This document shows, in pieces, positions 1-6,957 of a stretch of DNA of 64,000 nucleotides (within the stretch, counting starts at the first letter, position 1; each line of letters opens with the position of its first letter). Origin of the DNA: Acidimicrobiaceae bacterium (GTDB lineage Bacteria; Actinomycetota; Acidimicrobiia; Acidimicrobiales; Aldehydirespiratoraceae). The position numbers were made by a program, and so were the translations under genes. Under the pieces are notes generated by a model, which ran no database searches, was not told where the DNA came from, and saw only the letters and a program-made list of their open reading frames with translations. The stretch covers positions 239,887-303,886 of the forward strand of contig JAERSO010000129.1 of the NCBI GenBank assembly GCA_016845585.1. The letters run 5' to 3'.

Positions 1-1215
1 CGATTCGATCTCGTCGGGGCAGTACTCCAGACCCCGGAGGCGCTCACCCGGGTGGCTCGAGAGGCGGTGGAGGATCTGGCGGCCGACGGCGTGATCCACG
101 CCGAGTTGAGATTCGCACCACTGCTTCACACGCGGAAGGGGATGACCACCGTCGAGGCGATCGAAGCCGTCGATGACGGTCTCACACGGGCCTTGGCCGA
201 AACAGGTCTCAATGCCCGAATCATCGTCTGCGCCATGCGCGACCAGCCCGCAGCCGTGTCGATCGACGTGGTCGAGGCCGCAATCGTGTCCGGTTGCGAG
301 CGCGTGGTCGGCGTCGATCTGGCCGGTGGCGAGATGGGCTATCCGGCGGAGGATCACGCCGCGGCCTTCGTGCTCGCCCACAAGGCCGGACTCGGCGTCA
401 CGATCCATGCCGGCGAGATGGATGGTGCACACCAGGTGGCCTCGGCGCTCGAGAGCTGCGACCCGCATCGGATCGGTCATGGGTGGCGGATCATCGACGA
501 CTGCGAGATCGACGATGGTCGGATCGTCGCTCTCGGTCCCACGGCCACGGCACTGCGAGCCTCGGGCGCTCCCCTCGAGATCTGTCTCACCTCGAATGCC
601 AGTCTCGGCCTGCCCGTGGAAGAACACCCGGTCCGGCTCCTTCGCGACGCCGGCTTTCGGGTCACGCTGAATCCCGACGATCGAGCCATCACCACGACAT
701 CGGCGCGTCGTGAGCTCGAGCTCGCGGTTGAGCACCACGGCTTCACCCGCCACGATCTCGCGCAAGCGATGGAACGAGCGGCGGTCGGCGCCTTCCTGCC
801 CGACGACGAACGGGCGATGCTCGTGGGGCGGGTTCGGGCGGGATGGGACGTGTCACCGGCACGGCTCGTGCACCTCGCCGAGCGGAGCGAGTGGGAGGCC
901 TCCCGGCCGACGGGCAGTTACCTGCCCGGCGCGTTCGCGACCGACGGCTTCATCCATCTCTCGGCCCTCCACCAGTTGCTCACCCCTGCCAATCGCTTCT
1001 ATTCGGGACGTGAGGACCTGATCGCCCTCGTGGTGGATGCCCACTATCTGGGTCCTGCGCTGGTATGGGAACCGGGAACGGGCACCGACGAGTACTTCCC
1101 GCACCTCTACAGCGCGCTGACCGCGGAGGCGGTGCTCGGTGAGTTCGAGATGACCCCGGCGCCGGACGGGAACTTCCTGCTCCCTGCGGCGCTGATGCGA
1201 GCGGTGCACGCCTGA
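1..1215 (+). CDS. Adenosine deaminase fused to a C-terminal DUF952 domain (5' end outside window)
   Basis: The reading frame is open from base 1, so the N-terminus with the usual first metal-binding HxH lies upstream; 404 residues are visible. The first ~280 look like adenosine deaminase, which hydrolyses adenosine to inosine in purine salvage: the catalytic HAGE motif (near base 406), then RIGHG, the SN pair in LTSNASLG, and a DD pair in LNPDDR where typical family members have NTDDP. From about base 862 the protein changes into a DUF952-like domain of ~115 residues, with the hallmarks GSYLPGAFATDGFIHLS, a WEPG motif and FPHLY near the end. I see no stop or frameshift between the parts, so this is a real fusion. 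DUF952 function is unknown to me. The deaminase call is firm; whether the altered DDR site keeps adenosine specificity is open. Confidence 0.9.
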   Translation, partial: RFDLVGAVLQTPEALTRVAREAVEDLAADGVIHAELRFAPLLHTRKGMTTVEAIEAVDDGLTRALAETGLNARIIVCAMRDQPAAVSIDVVEAAIVSGCERVVGVDLAGGEMGYPAEDHAAAFVLAHKAGLGVTIHAGEMDGAHQVASALESCDPHRIGHGWRIIDDCEIDDGRIVALGPTATALRASGAPLEICLTSNASLGLPVEEHPVRLLRDAGFRVTLNPDDRAITTTSARRELELAVEHHGFTRHDLAQAMERAAVGAFLPDDERAMLVGRVRAGWDVSPARLVHLAERSEWEASRPTGSYLPGAFATDGFIHLSALHQLLTPANRFYSGREDLIALVVDAHYLGPALVWEPGTGTDEYFPHLYSALTAEAVLGEFEMTPAPDGNFLLPAALMRAVHA

Positions 1216-1272
1216 GCGATCAACTCTTCGGCGGTTGGTGCCGATGGAGTGGTGAGCGGAAGGTGGTGGACA

Positions 1273-2367
1273 ATGCGACGCGCACAGACCCTACTGATTT
1301 CGATCCTGGCTCTCGCCCTGATGGTGTCCTCCTGCGGGAGCGACCGCGAGCCGCCGTGGACATCGGCGGGATCCGACGACACCTCGACCTCGGAGGAGAC
1401 GTCATCGGGTGACGCCGAACACGCGTCAGATGATCTCGATGATGCCGCCGCGAATGACAGTGGCGACGAACCGGCGTCGACGACCACCGCCAACCCATCG
1501 ACAACCACGTCCGCTCCCGCCACAACGCCCCCGACGACCACATCGGTTGCGGGTGACACCGAGGCGCAGACACTGGTTCTCAGTGCCTTCGGGGCGACCA
1601 GTACCGCGGAGTCGACCCGCATCGCCATGACGATCGAGGCCGGCGGCATGCCGGACGTGGGCCCTGAGCCCATGCTGCTCAGCATCGAGGTGGCGGTCTC
1701 GGCCGATGGCTCCCGGTCCCAGATGCTGATGGACTTCAGCAGCATGATCGATGCGATGCCTGCCGATGAGGCGGAGGCCGCCGGCCCCTTCTTGTCGGTG
1801 TTCGCCGAACCATTCGAAGTCCGTGCTGCCGACGGTGTGACCTACATGTCGTCGGGATTCTTCGCCGGCTTCGCCCCGTTCCTCGGCATCTCGTCCATCG
1901 AGACACCCTGGGTCGGGTTCGCCGATGACGGGACCTTCGGCGAGGACTTCAACTTCGAACAGAGCCAGTTCTCCGCCGAGCAGTTGCTCGTCGTCCTTCG
2001 CGGCATAGGCGAGTCGGCCCAGATCGTTGGTGTCGAGACGATCGATGGGGTGAACACCACCCACGTTCGCGGGACGTTCTCGCCACAGTCGCTGGCCGCT
2101 GCCAACGTCGATTGGGATGTCAGCGAACTGGACATGACCGGCCTGATGGACTTCGGTGTCGAGATCTTCGAGATCGACGTGTGGATCGATGAGGCAGATC
2201 AGGTGCGGCGACTCGTGTTCGGTGTGAGCGACCTGGCCGCCCTGGATCCGACCGCCCCCGAGGATGCGTTCTTCCGGTTCCAGATCGATCTCGGCGACTC
2301 GAGTGAACCGGTCGTGATCGACGTCCCCGCCGATGCCGACGTGACCTGGCTCGACGACCTGAACTAG
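1273..2367 (+). CDS. Secreted lipoprotein of unknown function (LppX/LprG-like size)
   Basis: This encodes 364 residues beginning with a type II signal peptide: two Arg, a hydrophobic stretch, then the lipobox VSSC around residues 18-21, so the mature protein should be a lipid-anchored exported lipoprotein. A Ser/Thr/Asp/Glu-rich linker to about residue 90 leads into a ~270-residue domain rich in acidic residues and beta-like segments. The size and plan (signal, linker, beta domain ending in a VTWLDDLN-like tail) recall the LppX/LprAFG lipoproteins, but I cannot confirm this. I chose ATG 1273 because GGAAGGTGG lies just upstream; a GTG 24 bases earlier is possible. Its stop overlaps the stop of the convergent CBS gene in a shared CTAG. 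Confidence 0.8.
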   Translation: MRRAQTLLISILALALMVSSCGSDREPPWTSAGSDDTSTSEETSSGDAEHASDDLDDAAANDSGDEPASTTTANPSTTTSAPATTPPTTTSVAGDTEAQTLVLSAFGATSTAESTRIAMTIEAGGMPDVGPEPMLLSIEVAVSADGSRSQMLMDFSSMIDAMPADEAEAAGPFLSVFAEPFEVRAADGVTYMSSGFFAGFAPFLGISSIETPWVGFADDGTFGEDFNFEQSQFSAEQLLVVLRGIGESAQIVGVETIDGVNTTHVRGTFSPQSLAAANVDWDVSELDMTGLMDFGVEIFEIDVWIDEADQVRRLVFGVSDLAALDPTAPEDAFFRFQIDLGDSSEPVVIDVPADADVTWLDDLN

Positions 2368-2765
2368 TCCGTGGCCACCGCGGCGACCACGTCGGTGTTG
2401 CTGAGCAGACCGATTGCCTCGCCGCCGTCCATGACGACCACGCGCCGGACACCAGCCATCAACATGAGCTTCACACAGTCGGCGATACAGAGGTCGCCCT
2501 GAACCCCCACGGCCGGACAACTCATGACATCGCCGACCTCGATGGTCGGGAGCACGCTGGTGTCACCGTCGGCCAGGAGTTGGACGACATCCTTGCTCGT
2601 GATGATGCCGAGGCCGCGGCTCGGTTCGGTGGGAAGCACGACCAGACCATGGATCGATCGCTCCGACATCAGTCGGGCGGCTTCGTGCAGACTCGCCCGG
2701 GCCGAGATGTCGACGAGTGACGGACTCATCAGGTCACGGGCTCGCACCTCGTGTAGGTCGATCAT
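2364..2765 (-). CDS. Tandem CBS-domain protein
   Basis: The 133-residue protein consists of two CBS motifs and little else: the first starts at VRARDLMSPSLVDISARASL and ends near LGIITSKDVV, the second runs from VGDVMSCPAVGV to IGLLSNTDVV. CBS pairs usually bind adenine nucleotides and act as regulatory modules; no effector domain is attached here. Its ATG overlaps the stop of the upstream FapA-like gene (ATGA, 2762-2765), so the two are probably translated together. The gene ends tail-to-tail with the lipoprotein gene, sharing CTAG. The ligand and partner are unknown. Confidence 0.85.
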   Translation of the reverse strand: MIDLHEVRARDLMSPSLVDISARASLHEAARLMSERSIHGLVVLPTEPSRGLGIITSKDVVQLLADGDTSVLPTIEVGDVMSCPAVGVQGDLCIADCVKLMLMAGVRRVVVMDGGEAIGLLSNTDVVAAVATD

Positions 2766-3946
2766 GTCAGGTCCTCTTGTCGGATCTCGAGCGTCTTCGG
2801 GTCGAGGCGGAAGACGGCTCGTCGAACAGTCTCGCGAAGTGTGTGACTGCGTTCGCCCACCCCGATGATCACGCCTTCATAGGCGACTCCCCGGACTTCG
2901 ACTCTCGCCAGGACCTCGCAGGCTCGTTGGCGTTCGTGTTGATGGTGGCGCTGCAACGCCGTGAAGGCTCGCTCGGCACTGTTGGCTCGCAGGGCGCCAC
3001 CGCCGCGTGATCGACCTCCCATGCGAGGCGCCGCTTTGCGGCCACGGTTGCGACGTGCGACGAGCGCCATCGCGAGCTCGGCGTCTTCGAGCCCCTCGAA
3101 CGGAACTCCGGCTCGAAGGGTGGCCGTGGCCGACGGGCCACCGGCGTCTTTCACCGCCAGTGTCAACTCGGCTTTGGTCGACCCGCCCCGCACGGTGCCA
3201 CCGACCACGATGTTGGTGGCGTGGGCGATCGTGTCGATCGCGTCGACCTGGAGTTCGATCGTCTCGCCACAGCGAAGTCGGGCATTCTGGGCGCGCCGCG
3301 CCCGGAGGTGGCCGGTGGCCGAGACCAGTCCGCTCGACCGGCCGAGGACGGGCCCTTTCACATCGATGTCCGCTCCGGACAGGACGGTGGCGCCTTCGAC
3401 CTCTCCGAGAATCTCGACCGGCCCGGTGCCATAGACGATGAACCCATCCCGCACGCTGCCGGTGACGGTGATCGCCCCCTCCATCTTCAGATGGCCGGAG
3501 TGCAGATCCACATCGCCGTCGTGTCGAACCACATCGACGACGTCGAGTGCAGAAGTGCCATCCCATGAGACGACACCGTCGCGGGCGGCTTCGATCCGCG
3601 AGCCGTCGAGCAACCGGGCGCCTGGACCCACCGCCGGCATCATGTCGAGCCCGGGTTCAGCGATGATGGGCGCACCGTCGACTCGAACGCCGTCCGTCGA
3701 AGGCCCCGGCGGATGGTAGCTGGCGAGCAGCGTGCCCGCTTCGACCGGAACGAGAAAGCTCCGGTCACGGAAGTCGAGCGTGCCGTCGCCGCGGGGAACA
3801 CCCGGAACAATCTCGACGTCGACGGCGAAGTCGAGCATGCTGTCGGTTCCGGGTCGCGGGGCGGTTGCCTCCGCGATTGCCGTGGGCGCCAGTGAGAAGT
3901 CGGGGCGGGTGAGGCCTTCGATCACCATGGTCTTGACGTGGGACAC
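2762..3946 (-). CDS. FapA/DUF342-family polymer-forming protein (5' end out of frame)
   Basis: The open frame gives 394 residues from GTG 3946. The centre is a long run of short glycine/valine-rich beta repeats typical of FapA/DUF342 proteins (for example SGHLKMEGAITVTGSVRDG and VEILGEVEGATVLSGADI), followed by a basic, glycine-rich segment around residue 310 and a C-terminal beta segment. FapA-family proteins are found with flagellar genes and elsewhere in surface or regulatory roles; no flagellar gene is visible here. The frame continues upstream of 3946 with FTPDAAEDHLNQHLADANVH, the expected start of the FapA N-terminal domain, but has no start codon; the missing N-terminus lies in another frame (see 4016-4104). 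It is translationally coupled to the downstream CBS gene. Family call firm, function unknown. Confidence 0.75.
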   Translation of the reverse strand: MSHVKTMVIEGLTRPDFSLAPTAIAEATAPRPGTDSMLDFAVDVEIVPGVPRGDGTLDFRDRSFLVPVEAGTLLASYHPPGPSTDGVRVDGAPIIAEPGLDMMPAVGPGARLLDGSRIEAARDGVVSWDGTSALDVVDVVRHDGDVDLHSGHLKMEGAITVTGSVRDGFIVYGTGPVEILGEVEGATVLSGADIDVKGPVLGRSSGLVSATGHLRARRAQNARLRCGETIELQVDAIDTIAHATNIVVGGTVRGGSTKAELTLAVKDAGGPSATATLRAGVPFEGLEDAELAMALVARRNRGRKAAPRMGGRSRGGGALRANSAERAFTALQRHHQHERQRACEVLARVEVRGVAYEGVIIGVGERSHTLRETVRRAVFRLDPKTLEIRQEDLT

Positions 3947-4015
3947 GATCCCGTGGTGGACATTCGCGTCAGCCAGATGCTGGTTCAGATGATCCTCGGC
4001 CGCGTCGGGCGTGAA

Positions 4016-4104
4016 CCCCGTTCATCGGCGAGCACAGCGCTGACCGCGATCTTGGCGGTCAGGCCAGACGCCGCCACTTCGATGCGAACCCGGTCGGCGA
4101 CCAC
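4016..4104 (-). pseudogene. Out-of-frame N-terminal segment of the FapA-like gene
   Basis: From GTG 4104, 29 codons read VVADRVRIEVAASGLTAKIA and onwards to ADER, the usual opening beta strands of a FapA protein. At the run of four C (4016-4019; GGGG on the coding strand) this frame leaves the FapA reading; one more G would join ...LADERG to FTPDAAEDHL of the main frame. Either the gene carries a genuine single-base deletion or the homopolymer was miscounted. The GTG follows a TAG in the same frame by only three codons, so there is no other obvious start. Confidence 0.6.
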
Positions 4105-4272
4105 GTCGCAACCCTACTCGAACGGATCGGTGCGGGTCCGGGATCGCCCCACCGGTGTGGGTGTCCGTGCGTCCGGCCGATGCCATGATCTCGCGACTTT
4201 CTCACCCACCCGGGCGTCGGGATGATGGGCGCCCATCTGGGGGCGTGCCCGAACTCTCAGGAGGACACCGAG

Positions 4273-4389
4273 ATGGGTATCAAGGACTTCGCCGACCAGG
4301 TCGACGACATCAGTGGCGGGCGCGTGCCCGACGCGGTGAAGGGCGCCGTGGACAAGATCGACGGCGACGACGAGATCAACGAAGACTGA
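4273..4389 (+). CDS. Small acidic protein, 38 aa, antitoxin-like
   Basis: This short gene starts at ATG 4273 with a perfect AGGAGG at 4259-4264, eight bases upstream, which is strong support for translation. The product begins MGIKDFADQVDDI and continues with VPDAVKGAVDKIDGDDEI; about a third of the residues are Asp or Glu. The pattern of short amphipathic helix with V-D-A/K-V repeats recalls the small MT0933-type antitoxins of actinobacteria, but it is shorter and no toxin gene adjoins it, so the resemblance is only suggestive. It is convergent with the helicase gene, whose stop is 20 bases away. Confidence 0.6.
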   Translation: MGIKDFADQVDDISGGRVPDAVKGAVDKIDGDDEINED

Positions 4390-4409
4390 TCGTTCGATCC
4401 CGCCAGGGG

Positions 4410-6866
4410 TCAGCGACGTCGAACCCGCACGGGGCGCACGACCGCGCGCTCCTCGGCGTCGCTGGCCTGGAGGTCGATCTCGGCCTCCAACACCCACTCG
4501 TTGAATCCTTCGGGATCGCAGAGCGTCTGCGATGCCGTCCCGGCATCGAGATCGATCTCGAACCATGCTGCGGCTCTCGCTCCGGCGTCGATGTGGACAT
4601 GGTCGTGGTCGTCCCAGTAGTCGGCCATGTCGTCGGCGAGGAGCTCGGATCGCTGGAGCGCGAGCTCCGTCACCACTTGGAACATCTCGTTGCGCACCAT
4701 CACACTGAACGCTCGCCGGTTCGCGGTCAGCGCCAGTGGTTCGGTCGGCGGCGCCGATTCGTCGTCGAGCTCCCCGGGGTTGCGGAGCTTCTCCCACTCG
4801 TCGATCAGGCTCGAGTCGACACGTCGAATCATCGCACCGAGCCACTCGGTCAGGTCATCGAGCTCCTCGTTCACCCGATCCATGGGCACGGTCTGGGCCA
4901 ACGCCTTGTAGCAATCGGTGAGGTAACGCAGAAGCAGACCTTCCGACCGCTTCAGCCCGTATCGGCCGACGTATTGGTTGAACGTTTCGGCGTGTTCCAG
5001 CATGTCGCGCACGATCGACTTCGGGCTGACCCGGTCCCGGCCGACCCACGGGTGACGGCGGGCGAAGATCTCGAACGCCGGCTCCAGGAAGTCCTCCTCC
5101 GGTTTCGGCCAGGTGGCCTTGTCGAGTTGCTCCATCCGTTCTTCGTACTCGACGCCGTCTCGCTTCAGCTCTGAGATGAGCGTGTCCTTGATCTTGTCGA
5201 GCTGAGCCATCAGCACGACCATCGGATCGTCGAGTGTGCTCTCCACGACACTCAGGACCTGCCAGGCGTAGTCCGAGTCCTCCATGTCGAGGGCTTCGAT
5301 GGCTTCGATGGCGAACAGCGAGAGTGGCTGGTTGAGGCGGAAATCGTCCTGGAGATCGAGGTCGACTCTCACGGGGCGACCCAACTCATCCGGGCGTTCG
5401 AGGACCTCCAGGATCTCGGCGTCCACTAGGGATCGAAAGATCGAGATCGAGCGGCGGATGTGCGTCCGCTGTTGCTTGCGGGGCTCATGGTTGTCGGTCA
5501 ACAACGTCTTCATCGCCGCACACCCGTCACCGGAGCGATCGAGCACGTTCAGCATCATGGAATGGCTCACGCCGAAACTGGACGAGAGCGTCTCTGGTTG
5601 CCCGCTGCTCAAGCGGGCGAGCGTGTCACCGTCCCAGTGCGCGTAGCCGCGCTCCGGTGGCTTGCGCTTCACCAGCTTCTTGCGCTTCTTCGCGTCGTTG
5701 GCGGCCTTGGCCTCGGCGACCTTGTTCTCGACGACGTGTTCGGGTGCCTGCACGACCACCGAGCCGGCGACGTCGTAGCCCCGTCGACCGGCCCGTCCTG
5801 CGATCTGTTGGAAGTCGCGGACCGACAGGACCCGCACTCGACGCCCGTCGAACTTGCACAACTGGGTGAAGAGCACGGTGCGGATCGGAACGTTGACGCC
5901 GACGCCGAGGGTGTCGGTGCCGCAGATGAGCTTGAGGAGCCCCTGTTGAGCGAGCTTCTCGACCAACAGGCGGTACTTCGGGAGCAGGCCGGCGTGGTGC
6001 ACGCCGATGCCGGCGGACACGAATCGCTTCAGGTCCTTGCCGACGGGCGTGTCGAACCGGAATCCGCCGATCGCGGCCTTCACCAGCTCCTTCTCGTCCT
6101 TGGTCAGCACGTTGAGGCTGGTGAGACTCTGGGCTCGAGCCGTGGCCTCCTTCTGTGTGAAGTGCACGATGTAGACCGGCTGGCGGCCGTCGTCGAGCAG
6201 ATCGCCGATCGTGTCGAGCAGAGGCGTTTCGCGGTACTCGAAGTCGAGAGGGACCGGACGCTCGGCATCGGCGACGAGCACCGTTTCGCGACCGGTACGA
6301 CGGCTGAGGTCCTCGCGGAGTTCGCTCGTGTCGCCGAGTGTGGCCGACATCAACAAGAACTGTGTGTAGGGCAGCTCGAGGAGTGGTACCTGCCATGCGC
6401 AACCGCGATCACGGTCGCCGTAGTAGTGGAACTCGTCCATCACCACCAGGTCGACGTCGGTGTTGCTTCCCTCGCGCAACGAACGGTTGGCGAGGATCTC
6501 CGCGGTGCACACGATGACCGGCGCGCCAGGGTTCACGGCCGCATCGCCCGTGACCATGCCGACATTGTCGGCCCCAAGCGCGGCGCTCAGCTCGAAGAAC
6601 TTCTCCGAGACCAATGCCTTGATCGGCGCCGTGTAAACGGTGCGACGATGCTTGGCGAGGTTGGCCCATGCCGCGGCCATTGCCACCAGGGACTTCCCCG
6701 AGCCGGTCGGTGTCGCCAAGACCACGTTCTCACCGCTCAAGAGCGAGACGATCGACTCTTCCTGGTGCGGATACAGCTCCAGATCAGCGCTGTCGGCCCA
6801 CTCCAGGAACGCGACGAGGAGATCGTCCTCGTCAGTTGATGTGGGGGTGTGGTCGAGCAGCGAGAT
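4410..6866 (-). CDS. DEAD/DEAH-box (SF2) helicase with C-terminal DUF3516-like region
   Basis: This is an Ski2/Mtr4-style SF2 helicase, likely acting on RNA or DNA in an ATP-dependent manner. Visible motifs: a Q-motif-like LYPHQEESI, Walker A ATPTGSGKS, PIKALVSEKF (Ia), Walker B box DEFH, motif III SAT, and motif VI QIAGRAGRRG. The ~400-residue C-terminal half matches the DUF3516-type tail of actinobacterial helicases. The first ordinary start codon is a TTG at 6740, but that would cut off the Q motif; homologous coding sequence clearly continues to about 6860. No ATG, GTG or TTG occurs in that extension. An ATC at 6866 lies eight bases after AAGG (6878-6875), and a CTG at 6860 is the next option. 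I give 6866 as the most likely 5' limit; the start is uncertain. Confidence 0.85.
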   Translation of the reverse strand: MSLLDHTPTSTDEDDLLVAFLEWADSADLELYPHQEESIVSLLSGENVVLATPTGSGKSLVAMAAAWANLAKHRRTVYTAPIKALVSEKFFELSAALGADNVGMVTGDAAVNPGAPVIVCTAEILANRSLREGSNTDVDLVVMDEFHYYGDRDRGCAWQVPLLELPYTQFLLMSATLGDTSELREDLSRRTGRETVLVADAERPVPLDFEYRETPLLDTIGDLLDDGRQPVYIVHFTQKEATARAQSLTSLNVLTKDEKELVKAAIGGFRFDTPVGKDLKRFVSAGIGVHHAGLLPKYRLLVEKLAQQGLLKLICGTDTLGVGVNVPIRTVLFTQLCKFDGRRVRVLSVRDFQQIAGRAGRRGYDVAGSVVVQAPEHVVENKVAEAKAANDAKKRKKLVKRKPPERGYAHWDGDTLARLSSGQPETLSSSFGVSHSMMLNVLDRSGDGCAAMKTLLTDNHEPRKQQRTHIRRSISIFRSLVDAEILEVLERPDELGRPVRVDLDLQDDFRLNQPLSLFAIEAIEALDMEDSDYAWQVLSVVESTLDDPMVVLMAQLDKIKDTLISELKRDGVEYEERMEQLDKATWPKPEEDFLEPAFEIFARRHPWVGRDRVSPKSIVRDMLEHAETFNQYVGRYGLKRSEGLLLRYLTDCYKALAQTVPMDRVNEELDDLTEWLGAMIRRVDSSLIDEWEKLRNPGELDDESAPPTEPLALTANRRAFSVMVRNEMFQVVTELALQRSELLADDMADYWDDHDHVHIDAGARAAAWFEIDLDAGTASQTLCDPEGFNEWVLEAEIDLQASDAEERAVVRPVRVRRR

Positions 6867-6897
6867 GGCCGTGACCTTAGCTACTCAGGATCGTGGC

Positions 6898-6957
6898 TGA
6901 CTCGAAGTCGGGATTGTCGCTGACTCGAAGTCAGGATTGTCGCTGACTCGAAGTCAG
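6898..6957. repeat. 23-bp tandem repeat, 2.6 units, each with an inverted repeat
   Basis: Units at 6898-6920, 6921-6943 and 6944-6957 (partial) share the sequence tgactcgaagtc(a/g)ggattgtcgc; a decayed half-unit precedes them near 6887. Each unit contains TGACT-CGA-AGTCA, a 5-bp inverted repeat (one mismatch in the first unit). The array fills the gap between the sugar-transferase stop, which lies inside the last unit, and the helicase start on the same strand, so it occupies the likely helicase promoter. It could be a stacked operator or tandem small hairpins. Confidence 0.8.

Noticed and set aside
4224..4237. 14-bp perfect palindrome GATGGGCGCCCATC
   Set aside because: It is short, lies far from a clear promoter element, and I see no second copy; it could be chance in GC-rich DNA.
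5460..6839. Plus-strand open frame of 459 codons opposite the helicase
   Set aside because: It mirrors the helicase codons in a GC-rich genome, has no family motifs and no ribosome-binding site; helicase motifs are clear on the other strand.
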